DNA from: a virus
Virus record (IMG/VR): IMGVR_UViG_3300027969_003536
Span: 1-43,310 of that record
Length of the DNA stretch: 43,310 nucleotides
Reading direction: 5' to 3' (one strand)
A program made the position numbers and the translations under genes. Below the pieces are notes generated by a model. The model was given only the letters and a program-made list of their open reading frames with translations, was not told the origin of the DNA and made no database searches. Within the stretch, counting starts at the first letter, position 1; each line of letters opens with the position of its first letter. This document shows positions 16,080 to 24,639 of the stretch, in pieces.

Positions 16080-16728
16080 CGAAGAATTAGAACGTGCAGC
16101 ACTGTGGAACAGTTTAACTAACCTAGGAAACTATGTACAGTTAGATCTGCGTATTAACGAACCGGAAGTCACAGAAAAATTAGAACAGTTTAAAGACAGT
16201 TGGTGTCCGTATAATCAAAAGAAAGATATACACAACAACCGTTGGGGATTACCAGTTACTAGTCACACAGGTGATGTTATAGATAACTATCATCTTAATA
16301 GTTTTGGTTACATGCAGAAATATCACGATGTTGAAATGAAGGAAGAAAATTTTAATGTCCCTACAGATGTTTATAATGCTGTTCCAGACTTTAAAAAATT
16401 AGTGGATGTGTTCTCGCCCGATATTGGCCGTGTGCATGTGCTTAGGGTTGATCAAGGTGGATATTTCCCCCCGCATAGAGACATGCCAGGTGTTGCTCCC
16501 GAATACTTTAGATTGACCTGTGTATTCGGTGCGTGTACAAATTTTAGTTACGCACAAATATTAGACGATAAGTTATTTTATCCTGAGCGCAATTATTTGT
16601 ATTTTGTTAATTTTCAACTGAATCATAGTGTGTTTAGTTTTAGCAATAATTTATATAATCTCATTCTAACAGTCAAACTGAATAGAAGAACACACGATTT
16701 GATCATTAAACATTCAATGTCAAGATGA
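16072..16728 (+). CDS. Fe(II)/2-oxoglutarate oxygenase-like protein
   Basis: 218 residues. The jelly-roll signature is RVDQGGYFPPHRDMPG (H135, D137), with the distal His in FQLNHSVFSFSNN (H185) and a late basic residue after NLILTVKLNRR. These fit the facial triad H-x-D...H of the Asp/Asn hydroxylase-like group. It overlaps the radical SAM genes on either side by 8 and 4 nt, so it is made with them and may act on the same substrate. Hydroxylation or another oxidation is the family chemistry; the substrate is unknown. Confidence 0.7.
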   Translation: MTNEELERAALWNSLTNLGNYVQLDLRINEPEVTEKLEQFKDSWCPYNQKKDIHNNRWGLPVTSHTGDVIDNYHLNSFGYMQKYHDVEMKEENFNVPTDVYNAVPDFKKLVDVFSPDIGRVHVLRVDQGGYFPPHRDMPGVAPEYFRLTCVFGACTNFSYAQILDDKLFYPERNYLYFVNFQLNHSVFSFSNNLYNLILTVKLNRRTHDLIIKHSMSR

Positions 16729-17624
16729 AACTGACCTATCAAGATCCCAATAAAGACAATTGGTTTCTTGTTACCTGGAACTTGGGTAACAAATGTAACT
16801 ATAGGTGTAGCTATTGTCCTAGCATGTTTAACGATGGTAGTACAGGATGGCCAGACTGGACCGATGTAAAAAACTTTGTAATCAAATTAAATCAAGAATT
16901 GCCATATAAAGATATCTGTTTTAGAATCAGCGGGGGAGAACCCACTTACTGGAAACACTTTTTAGAATTTGCAGAACTAGTTAAGTCATTTGGAAATAGC
17001 TTTACATTTTTATCAAATGGTAGCAGAGACATTGAATATTTTTCAACCATTGGCAAGTTATCCAGCGGCATATTATTAAGTTATCATCCTGAATATTCTA
17101 GTCCTGATCATTTCATTGAAATTGCAAATGCGTCTAAAGTACCGGTGGCAGTTAACATGATGATGGTTCCTGAGAAGTTTGATCAACTAGTGAACATATC
17201 TAAGCACATGCATGATAATAGTAGTGTTGCGATTTGGCCAAAGATGGTCTTAGATAAAATTAATATGACCAATCAAGTTGCTGATTACACTCAAGAACAA
17301 AAAGACTTTATTAAAAACTGGCCTTACTTTAGACCCTTAGACGACAAAAAAATGCATCGAGGTGTATTGTTATTAGATGAAGTGCCTATTACAGCAAACG
17401 AATTAGTGTTACAAGGATTAAACAAACACAAAGGTTGGCAGTGTTGGGCAGGCATTGACATGATCAACATTGACTACACTGGTAATGTGTTTAGTGCCGA
17501 TTGCGGACAAGGTCCGTTGGGAACAATACAAGATTTTACATTGCCTAGAGGACCGCTTATTTGCGGTAAAGAACGTTGTAGTTGTCTAAGTGATATCTAT
17601 CTTAGAAAAGAATATCAAAGTTAA
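16725..17624 (+). CDS. Radical SAM protein, third member of the GWxC subfamily
   Basis: 299 residues. Motif C24-NYR-C28-SY-C31 followed by PSMFNDGSTGWPDW; RISGGEPTYWKHFLEF; TFLSNGSRDIEYFS. The C-terminal set is GWQCWAGIDMINIDY, then FSADCGQGPLG, then LICGKERCSCLSD. It closes the first plus-strand operon (9297-17624) and overlaps the convergent beta-propeller gene by 23 nt. Its partners and chemistry are probably those of the paralogues at 9297 and 12685. Confidence 0.85.
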   Translation: MKLTYQDPNKDNWFLVTWNLGNKCNYRCSYCPSMFNDGSTGWPDWTDVKNFVIKLNQELPYKDICFRISGGEPTYWKHFLEFAELVKSFGNSFTFLSNGSRDIEYFSTIGKLSSGILLSYHPEYSSPDHFIEIANASKVPVAVNMMMVPEKFDQLVNISKHMHDNSSVAIWPKMVLDKINMTNQVADYTQEQKDFIKNWPYFRPLDDKKMHRGVLLLDEVPITANELVLQGLNKHKGWQCWAGIDMINIDYTGNVFSADCGQGPLGTIQDFTLPRGPLICGKERCSCLSDIYLRKEYQS

Positions 17625-18762
17625 AAGTGTAACTGCTATCAATAGTTAGTATTGAATGCTGCTTAGTTAGCACATTGTAAGCAACAGTATACACAAGTTC
17701 GTTGTGTACTAACGGTCTTCCTAGAATATACTCAGGTAGACTTTTCCTAAATAAAATAGTTCCAGTCTTATCTACAACTATGATATCAGCATTGGGAGTA
17801 CCTGTGGGTAAAAATATAGCAACACCGTTATATTCAATGCCCGAACGGAATCTATATTTGCCACCGAATGTTAGCCCAATATCAAACACCGAATGTTCAT
17901 ACGTATCTGTGTTAAACACGAGTCCGTGGTTAGCATCGCCATTATCTTTATGCCCGTATGGTAATGCAACGATTACATTATCAAGTAGAACCCCGGCATT
18001 GTATTTTTTTACAAACGTAGGAACATTGAGGTCTACTAATTCTATACTATCCGTGGTTGTATCTACTACCAGCATTTGACGTAGTTCGATATCTCTACCC
18101 AGCGGTAACGCAAACAATTTATTTCCAGCAACGATAAAGTCACTGTACTTACGCCTTGCCTTGGGTAAGTCAGCTGTGATAAAACTTAGTTCTTCGGTAT
18201 CAGGGTTAAACTTTAAGATTTGATTGTAGTCATAACTTTCGCCACGTGGCGCACTCCAGTAATAGCCGTTGGCCCAGACAGTGCCCATGTGTTTTTTAAG
18301 TTCGCCGGTAACCGGAAACGGAATTTGTTTGACCTTGCCATCTTTAATAAACAATCCAAAGCTGACTTCTTCGTAGCCTAGAGGTGCAGAAAATGCAGTC
18401 TCGCCATTGCTGGCCATGTTATAGAATTGTCCTTTGGCGGTGCTATCGAGTGTGTGATATGTTGCTTTACCGGGCCCACGAGTATCAAGTTCTAATACAG
18501 TATTGAACTCATCCCATATCCCATAGGGCGCAAAGAACGCACTAGAACCTATGCTAATCATAGAATTGTATTTGCTAGTTGCAGGAGGAGTATCTACATG
18601 GAACCACGCCACTCCGCCGTCCTTATATATTAGAACACGACTATAGTCTTTGCACTTGTCTGTACAAAACGGTGGGCTGATCAAATAATTGCCATGCTTG
18701 AACAACACAAGATGTTTGATCTCAGCTTCTCTATAATAGTCCTCGAAAGATTTATAGCTCAT
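17602..18762 (-). CDS. Beta-propeller-like repeat protein with PYG motifs
   Basis: 386 residues made of about seven repeats of 45-55 residues. Each repeat has a strand ending in a PYG-like turn (FFAPYGIWDEFNTVLELD, FSAPLGYEEVSFG, WSAPRGESYDYNQILKF, FALPLGRDIELRQMLVVD, VALPYGHKDNGD) and then a hydrophobic strand with D-T. This fits a Kelch-like propeller. There is no signal peptide. It is a paralogue of the next gene and overlaps it by 11 nt. Possible roles are a receptor-binding or glycan-binding virion protein, or a scaffold for the island's enzymes. Confidence 0.65.
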   Translation of the reverse strand: MSYKSFEDYYREAEIKHLVLFKHGNYLISPPFCTDKCKDYSRVLIYKDGGVAWFHVDTPPATSKYNSMISIGSSAFFAPYGIWDEFNTVLELDTRGPGKATYHTLDSTAKGQFYNMASNGETAFSAPLGYEEVSFGLFIKDGKVKQIPFPVTGELKKHMGTVWANGYYWSAPRGESYDYNQILKFNPDTEELSFITADLPKARRKYSDFIVAGNKLFALPLGRDIELRQMLVVDTTTDSIELVDLNVPTFVKKYNAGVLLDNVIVALPYGHKDNGDANHGLVFNTDTYEHSVFDIGLTFGGKYRFRSGIEYNGVAIFLPTGTPNADIIVVDKTGTILFRKSLPEYILGRPLVHNELVYTVAYNVLTKQHSILTIDSSYTFNFDILF

Positions 18763-19972
18763 TTAGATCCAACGTTTTGATAATAGTTTCTGTGGTAGTA
18801 TCAAATACCAATACTGTTTGAAAGGATTCGCTTTCGCCATACGGCATAGCAAAGATAACATCATTGACAACACAGCAGGCATTGTATTTTTCAATAGTAG
18901 TATTGTCTGTGAAACATTCGCTTATGTCTACAGTATAATATCTATCGTCTTTGGTGTCAACCACTAACACTTCCGCTAGATCCCCTGTGAGTTTCAAATC
19001 GGCATCTGGGTCGCAAACACACCCGCCACGGGGTATGTAATAAACTTTACCTTGGCTGTTTTCTACTCCGGCAAAATACTTTTTGGTTTCTTTAGTTAAA
19101 TCTAAATCAACAGTTTTAACAACACCCCGATCAATAACTAAAAACTTACTCCACTCAGCATGATGTCCTGCCGGCGGAAAATACAGTTTGTTATTCTTGG
19201 TTTTAATGTTGGTAAAATACTTTCGGGTAGTTCCTGTAAGTCCAGTATGTGTGCAAGCCCATTCACCATTTTTGTTTACTAACATATAATCGAAATCATC
19301 ATGATAGCCATATGGTGGTGCATAGATTATATCATCCACAAGGGCAATGGTAGTAAACTTCATGGTAGTGTCTGCATGATCGGGATATAAGTCAGCAAGA
19401 TTGGTTAGTTTAATAGTGCTATCATCGCAGTTGTATTCCACAGCATAGTTGAAAGGCGTGTACGCACCTCGGGGAACAGCATATATAGAATTCCCTCTTA
19501 ATACGCTTTGATGCCATTTTTTACAATCGTTGGGCGCCGGTATTTTAATATGCTTTAGCGTAGCTTTATTAGTTTTTATATCTACAACCAATATATAATC
19601 TAAAGGCTGGTCTTCTCCGTAAGGGAGCGCATAAATTTTATCATTGTAAACATGTCCTTGAACAAACTTTCCTTTAGTAAACTTTGTTCCCTCTGGCCAA
19701 TCTATCTGTATATAATTAACATGGTCGGTTTTGGTGTCATATACTAGTACAGTTTCTTCACCGTACGGAAGCCAGTAAATGCAAGTTCCTACAGTAACAC
19801 CAAACGTCCATTTCTCTTTGCTTTCGTTTACAACCAACGGAATCTTTCTAATTTCATAAGTCTCCGGATTGATGGTAATCATGTATTTTAATGACTCTGT
19901 TAATCCGTACGGTGGCACATAGATTATTCCATCTGCTCCTACAGTTGGGTAACTAAATGCTTGTGGGGTCAT
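18752..19972 (-). CDS. Beta-propeller-like repeat protein, paralogue of the neighbour
   Basis: About 406 residues from the ATG at 19972 (MTPQAFSYPTVGADG); a longer frame to 20008 would run further into the kinase gene. Repeats contain IYVPPYGLTESLKYMITI, IYWLPYGEETVLVYDT, IYALPYGEDQPLDYILVVD, IYAVPRGAYTPFNYA, IYAPPYGYHDDFDYMLV, LYFPPAGHHAEWSKFLVID, VYYIPRGGCVC and IFAMPYGESESFQTVLVFD. Eight similar units are countable, consistent with a 7- or 8-bladed propeller. It overlaps the kinase gene by 20 nt, so kinase and both propellers form one operon. Confidence 0.68.
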   Translation of the reverse strand: MTPQAFSYPTVGADGIIYVPPYGLTESLKYMITINPETYEIRKIPLVVNESKEKWTFGVTVGTCIYWLPYGEETVLVYDTKTDHVNYIQIDWPEGTKFTKGKFVQGHVYNDKIYALPYGEDQPLDYILVVDIKTNKATLKHIKIPAPNDCKKWHQSVLRGNSIYAVPRGAYTPFNYAVEYNCDDSTIKLTNLADLYPDHADTTMKFTTIALVDDIIYAPPYGYHDDFDYMLVNKNGEWACTHTGLTGTTRKYFTNIKTKNNKLYFPPAGHHAEWSKFLVIDRGVVKTVDLDLTKETKKYFAGVENSQGKVYYIPRGGCVCDPDADLKLTGDLAEVLVVDTKDDRYYTVDISECFTDNTTIEKYNACCVVNDVIFAMPYGESESFQTVLVFDTTTETIIKTLDLNEL

Positions 19973-20423
19973 TGATTGCTTTCCTAAATTTCTCTTCGCC
20001 AAATGCACTAATTAAATCATTGTGTAATTTATTCATGTAATCTTCTTCTCGGTACATTCCTAAATTATCCCAATCGATCATAACCAACTGTCCATCTGGC
20101 TGTATAACAATATTGCTTAACGTCCAATCTCCATGCACCCACGGTTTTGTTGATTGAATATTTTCTAAACAAAATGCATATATCTGTTTAATAAATTCAT
20201 CAGTGTGCTCTCTAAGATTAGCCGTGGTGCCTTCGACTATTTTATATTCGATATAATCTTTACCATAGGTTAATACACGATCCGGGACTATGCGATCTAG
20301 TAATTTCACGTGTCGATAAATCCATTCAGGAGAAATATTACCCCAAACTTTTCGATACCTATCACCACAGAAATACATAGCTCTTTGTTTTGCTTTGTTT
20401 TCTCTGATTAACTCCATGCTCAT
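19953..20423 (-). CDS. Short APH/choline-kinase-like phosphotransferase
   Basis: 156 residues. The Brenner motif is WVHGDWTLSNIVI (H97, D99, N104), followed by LVMIDWDNLGM (D117, D119), the catalytic loop and metal-binding pair of aminoglycoside/choline/fructosamine kinases. The usual N-lobe is much reduced (family members are about 250-350 residues), but a Lys in YRKVWG and the strand DYIEYKIVEG remain. It may phosphorylate a sugar or other small hydroxyl substrate. It shares a 22-nt divergent start region with the 2OG gene at 20446. Confidence 0.7.
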   Translation of the reverse strand: MSMELIRENKAKQRAMYFCGDRYRKVWGNISPEWIYRHVKLLDRIVPDRVLTYGKDYIEYKIVEGTTANLREHTDEFIKQIYAFCLENIQSTKPWVHGDWTLSNIVIQPDGQLVMIDWDNLGMYREEDYMNKLHNDLISAFGEEKFRKAINDPTSI

Positions 20424-20445
20424 ATTTAATCAGATAAGTAGTAGC

Positions 20446-21117
20446 ATGGAAGGAAAACGAATACCCGGCTTCAAGCGTTACATACAAGAATATCCAATGG
20501 TAGATCTCGGATGGAAAGTGAAGCCATGGTTTAAAGTTGAAGTAGATAGATTACGTGCTTGGTATGATGAATTAGAAAAAAACTATAGTTCGTGGAAGTT
20601 TATATACGGCAATACTCGACATGTGTGGATAGAGGATATTGGAGATCCAGAAGGAAAGATCGGGCATCGTTTGATGGATGACACAGCATACTATACCTTA
20701 TGTTGGAACAGCGATGAACCGGGACCCAAGCCATTTGAGCAAGGTCAAGCCAAACCTGAATACAGAGACAACGACAACAATCAACTTAATCCGCGTAAAT
20801 GTTTTACAGGATATGGATTAGAACTAGTACAGGCAATGTCTGTGCGTAGTAAAAAATGGTTAGTGACCATACACACCCCTGGTACTAAATTAATCAATCA
20901 TCAAGATAGTCCGGATAAAATTCGTGTTCATATTCCCATCTACACCAATGATCAAAGTAAATGGATCATAGACGGTGAAGAATTTTACATGGAGCCAGGT
21001 TGGGCGTATCTTGTTAACACAACATTAATACACAGTCTTGAAAACAAAGGAACAACAGATAGAATACACCTGTATGGCAAGGTATGGACAGAAGATGTAC
21101 AACGACTTTTTAGTTAA
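20446..21117 (+). CDS. Fe(II)/2OG oxygenase-like protein (Asp/Asn hydroxylase type)
   Basis: 223 residues from the ATG at 20446. The metal triad is in TPGTKLINHQDSPDKIRVHI (H152, D154), with the distal His in LVNTTLIHSLENKG and the 2OG-binding Arg in TTDRIHLYGK. The strand FYMEPGWAYLVN is typical of the fold. It is first in a plus-strand run of four genes (three oxygenase-like and one phosphatase-like). The in-frame extension to 20395 was rejected because it runs into the divergent kinase gene. Substrate unknown. Confidence 0.72.
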   Translation: MEGKRIPGFKRYIQEYPMVDLGWKVKPWFKVEVDRLRAWYDELEKNYSSWKFIYGNTRHVWIEDIGDPEGKIGHRLMDDTAYYTLCWNSDEPGPKPFEQGQAKPEYRDNDNNQLNPRKCFTGYGLELVQAMSVRSKKWLVTIHTPGTKLINHQDSPDKIRVHIPIYTNDQSKWIIDGEEFYMEPGWAYLVNTTLIHSLENKGTTDRIHLYGKVWTEDVQRLFS

Positions 21118-21664
21118 ACCACTAGACATCGAGTTTGATCTAAACTATGCGTTAGATTACCTCCACACCTTGGAATCTAAGTTCATACATTTACGATGGA
21201 ACGCTGATGATAATCTAGATACGGTTAATGATGCAGAATATCAGGACAACATTGTAGGTGTGTACGGATGGGGAATCCAAAGCAACTTAGCAGATTTAAC
21301 CAAACCTTGCCCGCCGTATAATATACACAAAGAACGTACCAACGAGTATCGTAACACTCCGTTGGTGTTTGGATTTGCAGAATGGTTATTAGAACAATTT
21401 CCTTACGCTAGACAAATGAGCATAGCCGCACATCCTCCTGGCACTATGATCAGAACACACACCGATACTGATACTTGGTTTAAAATACACATCCCGTTGA
21501 CATCAACAGATAACAGTTACTTTGTATTTGCGGATGAGAAGTTTACTATGAAGTCAGGTAAAATGTATCTAGTTAATACCGCAGTTCCGCACAGTACAAG
21601 CAATGAAGGTGACCGGACTAGAATACATTTATTCTTTAAAATTCCTGCAGATACTAAATTATGA
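21095..21664 (+). CDS. Fe(II)/2OG oxygenase-like protein
   Basis: 189 residues from the ATG at 21095 (MYNDFLVKPLD), inside the 3' end of the previous gene; earlier in-frame starts lie deeper in that gene. Triad: PPGTMIRTHTDTDTWFKIHI with H-T-D, then YLVNTAVPHSTSNEGDRTRIHL with distal His and Arg. It is clearly related to the genes at 20446 and 22068 (same PG...H-x-D...IHIP...YLVNT...H...R layout), so the three probably arose by duplication. Confidence 0.7.
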   Translation: MYNDFLVKPLDIEFDLNYALDYLHTLESKFIHLRWNADDNLDTVNDAEYQDNIVGVYGWGIQSNLADLTKPCPPYNIHKERTNEYRNTPLVFGFAEWLLEQFPYARQMSIAAHPPGTMIRTHTDTDTWFKIHIPLTSTDNSYFVFADEKFTMKSGKMYLVNTAVPHSTSNEGDRTRIHLFFKIPADTKL

Positions 21665-22071
21665 TTAAAATATTTTCCTATGACCAAATGGAAAATTATA
21701 TTTCATCAAATGGAGTTAACTCAGATGAGTATTATATCTCTATTTTGTCTACAGGTGGTCCTTACGGAATTCCTATTTTTAAACAATCGCCAAATATATT
21801 TACAATGAGTTTTGATGATGTTCAGTATGATTGTTTAAAATCGAAATATCCAGACGGTGTCGGACTCAGGTGGGCTAAAGCTATGACAGCATCACAGGCC
21901 GATGACCTTTGTGATTTTATTAGAAGAATTCCCGATCATTCAACTATAAATGTACATTGCACATGGGGACATTCACGTAGCAAAGCAGTTGCATCTGCTA
22001 TAGAAAATAAACCAAACGTTGGTAATAATTTGTTGGTTTATAATTTAATTAAAGAAAGATTACACAAATGA
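21661..22071 (+). CDS. Protein-tyrosine-phosphatase-like protein (cysteine phosphatase fold)
   Basis: 136 residues. The P-loop INVHCTWGHSRSKAVA holds C100 and R106 in the C-x5-R signature, followed by a helix as in dual-specificity and tyrosine phosphatases. The FDDV segment (residues 51-54) may supply the general acid Asp. It overlaps both oxygenase-like neighbours by ATGA. It could dephosphorylate a protein, a sugar or a phosphorylated pathway intermediate. This is the smallest functional size for the fold. Confidence 0.75.
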   Translation: MIKIFSYDQMENYISSNGVNSDEYYISILSTGGPYGIPIFKQSPNIFTMSFDDVQYDCLKSKYPDGVGLRWAKAMTASQADDLCDFIRRIPDHSTINVHCTWGHSRSKAVASAIENKPNVGNNLLVYNLIKERLHK

Positions 22072-22718
22072 AAACAGAATATGAATTAAGAAACAGTAAT
22101 GCATGGGACTTTATTGAATTAAATATTGCCATAGATATAGACAAGCTGCAATTATGGTACAATGATGTTAACAAACAATTCCCACATTTAAAATTTTCAT
22201 TCGCCCTAACAGATTATGTTATACCAAATAAAAAACAGTCTATATTAAACGGCGGCATACACAGTTTTGGTATAAGCTGGCCTGTTGAACAGCAATTACC
22301 AATACCGCCCAAGTATGCTGCACGACCTGAATTATATCCAGAAACTGCCTTGTCTGATAACGAATTCAGTAGGCAGATGAAAGCAATGGAGAAATATAAA
22401 TTTGGATATTTTAAGGAATTATTCGACAGGCTGGGGGAGGAAACGTTTTCTTGGTCGAGGATAACTATTCATGATCCCAAGGCTAATATAGATCCGCACA
22501 TTGACGGTCCGCAAACTATACGCTTACATATCCCGATAGTTACAAATAGCCAGGCATGGTTTTATTGGGGTGATAAAAAATATAATTTTATTCCCGGCAA
22601 AGTCTATTTAATTAATACAGGTTCCATGCATCATACTGTCAACGAGGGTGACACCGAACGGGCACACATTATAAGTCACCCAGCGAATGTAGCTTGGCTG
22701 TTAGAAAATTTTGGTTGA
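22068..22718 (+). CDS. Fe(II)/2OG oxygenase-like protein
   Basis: 216 residues. The triad is in HDPKANIDPHIDGPQTIRLH (H-I-D), then VYLINTGSMHHTVNEGDTERAH with distal His and Arg. It resembles the proteins at 20446 and 21095. Its last 50 nt overlap the convergent GNAT-like gene, an unusually long tail-to-tail overlap. It is last in its plus-strand operon. Substrate unknown. Confidence 0.72.
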   Translation: MKTEYELRNSNAWDFIELNIAIDIDKLQLWYNDVNKQFPHLKFSFALTDYVIPNKKQSILNGGIHSFGISWPVEQQLPIPPKYAARPELYPETALSDNEFSRQMKAMEKYKFGYFKELFDRLGEETFSWSRITIHDPKANIDPHIDGPQTIRLHIPIVTNSQAWFYWGDKKYNFIPGKVYLINTGSMHHTVNEGDTERAHIISHPANVAWLLENFG

Positions 22719-23253
22719 TATTCCATACATTTTGTTCAGTATTAAATAAATTAAATATTCCACGGTGATTAACTACATGTTGTGCAAGTAGCACGGGCAT
22801 AACAACTTTATCAAGCCTGTCGCTTTTTCCAGCAATTGCATTATTCAAATTAGTAGTTACGACAAATTCAGCATCTGGATATCCTGCTTGGATATATCTA
22901 ATTTGTAAAGGTAAAAAATATCGCCAATGATGACTCACCTTAACAAAATCTTTGCTAGTTCCTAAAGCATAACCGGGGAGTTGAGCGCCTCGAAACAAAC
23001 ACCGCCATATGTTTGGTCCTAATTCAGGTAATCGATGTACACCCGCTAAGTTCCATATACATTCTCTTTCAGAATCATATCCAATAAAATACTGCCCGTA
23101 AGGCATGTGCATCCTATCTAACTTTATAGCAGTTGCATCTTTATTGTTTTCTAGACCAAGTGATTGGCACGCCAGACAAAATTTTTCTAAGTCTCGATAG
23201 TCAGCATCGGTGAACAACCGAATTTCGAGATTAGGTTTTCCAGGTATTACCAT
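22669..23253 (-). CDS. Putative GNAT-like acyltransferase
   Basis: 194 residues. The start LEIRLFTDADYRDLEKFCLA looks like the N-terminal strand and helix of GNAT acetyltransferases; QYFIGYDSERECIWNLAGVHRL and CLFRGAQLPGY follow, then KVSHHWRYFLPLQIRYIQAGY. The acetyl-CoA loop (Q/R-x2-G-x-G/A) is not evident, so the assignment is weak. It is coupled to the adenylate-forming gene by a 23-nt overlap and lies in one operon with two desaturases, which suggests acyl-group handling. Confidence 0.4.
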   Translation of the reverse strand: MVIPGKPNLEIRLFTDADYRDLEKFCLACQSLGLENNKDATAIKLDRMHMPYGQYFIGYDSERECIWNLAGVHRLPELGPNIWRCLFRGAQLPGYALGTSKDFVKVSHHWRYFLPLQIRYIQAGYPDAEFVVTTNLNNAIAGKSDRLDKVVMPVLLAQHVVNHRGIFNLFNTEQNVWNINQNFLTAKLHSLGDL

Positions 23254-23863
23254 TTAGCGTAATTTTCCGTTTTAAGAACAATTTGTTTTTTACGTCAAAC
23301 AGGTCACCAGTATGAAATCCGTTAATCACACATTCGCCTTCTTGTGTAAAGTCTACAGTATACCCATCTCTAGCAGCAAAGTCAAATTCGGCAGTATTGT
23401 ATCCTACGAATACAGGCGGCGGCATCTCGGTCATTCCATACCAATTAGCAACGGTTTGAACACCACGTTCTCTAAATGCATCTATCATTTCTTGGGTGAT
23501 GTTACTACTTCCAGTGACCATGTAACGTACACTACTCATATCTAAATTATCCCATCCTTTTGTTTTGGATAAAATTTCATAGTGTCGAGGAATTAAACTT
23601 ATGTATGTAGGTTGAAACTCTTTGAAAATTTTGATATAAGAAAAAGGCTCAAAATTAGTGGTGAATAGATGTGCGCCTACAGTCAGTGCAGGTACTGCGG
23701 TTACTGTATAGTTTGCTATTACATTTGCTGGAAATACATTTAACACTCGATCATGTTTTGTAAGTTCTATTTCTTTTATAGAACGAGCCACGTGTTGTGT
23801 TATATCTTCGTGGTGTACTAGTTTAGGTTCTTTTGTACTTCCACTGGTAAACAATGTGATCAT
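23231..23863 (-). CDS. Miniature adenylate-forming (ANL) enzyme
   Basis: 210 residues carrying core ANL motifs in order: A3 LFTSGSTKEPKLVHH (residues 4-18), ARYMVTGSSN-type strand, A5 WYGMTEMPPP, A7 FHTGDLFDV and a hinge-like LKRKITLNGN at the very end. Acyl-CoA synthetases and NRPS adenylation domains have about 500 residues; this one lacks the N-terminal ~150 and the whole C-terminal lid. The ATP-binding core is intact, so acyl-adenylate formation is possible, but the usual thioester step would need another protein. It could also be a decayed gene, though all its motifs are well kept. Confidence 0.7.
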   Translation of the reverse strand: MITLFTSGSTKEPKLVHHEDITQHVARSIKEIELTKHDRVLNVFPANVIANYTVTAVPALTVGAHLFTTNFEPFSYIKIFKEFQPTYISLIPRHYEILSKTKGWDNLDMSSVRYMVTGSSNITQEMIDAFRERGVQTVANWYGMTEMPPPVFVGYNTAEFDFAARDGYTVDFTQEGECVINGFHTGDLFDVKNKLFLKRKITLNGNTWKT

Positions 23864-24639
23864 TACTCGTAAACTTCTTTAGCAAGAATATATTTTATAA
23901 TTAATCCCGAAACATCAATCTCGTGCCATTTAACCCGTGTGGTGTATCTTCGAGAGTTATAGTGATGATTGTTATGTAGGCCAACACCGAACCCTAGCAG
24001 GTTAACAAAGGGATTGTTTCTGCTACGATCGTTGGTTTCAAAATTTCTATAACCCCACATATGATTTACAGTGTTAACCAATCCAGCTACAGTTAGTGCT
24101 AGTATGGCAGGCAGTATAAAAAAGAACAAGACAAATTTTGCATCGATTAATGCCGTTATAAAAATTGTTCCAAAGTATATCCAACTATGATAATTAACCA
24201 AGAACATCATTTCTTTTCGCTCTGTTAAGTCTCTTACAATACGCCAGTCTATTTCAGATCTTGATCTATCGTTACAATGAAAAAAACTTAAGATTGGTTG
24301 ATCAAATGGTCTATGAGGATCGAGATCAGTGTCAGCAGTTTTGTGATGTGTTCGATGTAGTCCACTATAATAAACTGGACCACCACATGCAGAGAATATT
24401 GAGCAAACATACAACAACCATTCAACAGCTTTATTCCTAGCAACAAAACTATTATGGCAGTAGTATCTGTGATGTGCAATTTCTAAACCAATAACACCAA
24501 ACAAGAAATATCCTAGGCCGAACCACACCAAGTACTCAATGTCCCATAAGAAGTAAGAACCTACACCCGCTAGGACATATAATGTTATAAGGCTGATTCC
24601 ATTTTCGAAAACTAACTTAATACTATTGGTAAACATCAT
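23863..24639 (-). CDS. Membrane fatty-acid desaturase
   Basis: 258 residues with the three histidine boxes of acyl desaturases: AHHRYYCH (56-62), GLHRTHHKTADTD (94-106) and LHNNHHYNSRRY near 220. Four hydrophobic segments lie around residues 17-35, 38-54, 75-90 and the pair at about 148-185. The box pattern fits the Delta9 (DesC/SCD) type that introduces a cis double bond into acyl chains at the membrane. It overlaps the next desaturase by ATGA, so two related enzymes are made together. It needs electron donors from the host. Confidence 0.87.
   Translation of the reverse strand: MMFTNSIKLVFENGISLITLYVLAGVGSYFLWDIEYLVWFGLGYFLFGVIGLEIAHHRYYCHNSFVARNKAVEWLLYVCSIFSACGGPVYYSGLHRTHHKTADTDLDPHRPFDQPILSFFHCNDRSRSEIDWRIVRDLTERKEMMFLVNYHSWIYFGTIFITALIDAKFVLFFFILPAILALTVAGLVNTVNHMWGYRNFETNDRSRNNPFVNLLGFGVGLHNNHHYNSRRYTTRVKWHEIDVSGLIIKYILAKEVYE

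Noticed and set aside
9297-17624. Calling the radical SAM operon a RiPP pathway
   Set aside because: No convincing precursor peptide, leader-binding domain, protease or exporter was seen; the 30-residue peptide at 26314 is only a weak candidate.
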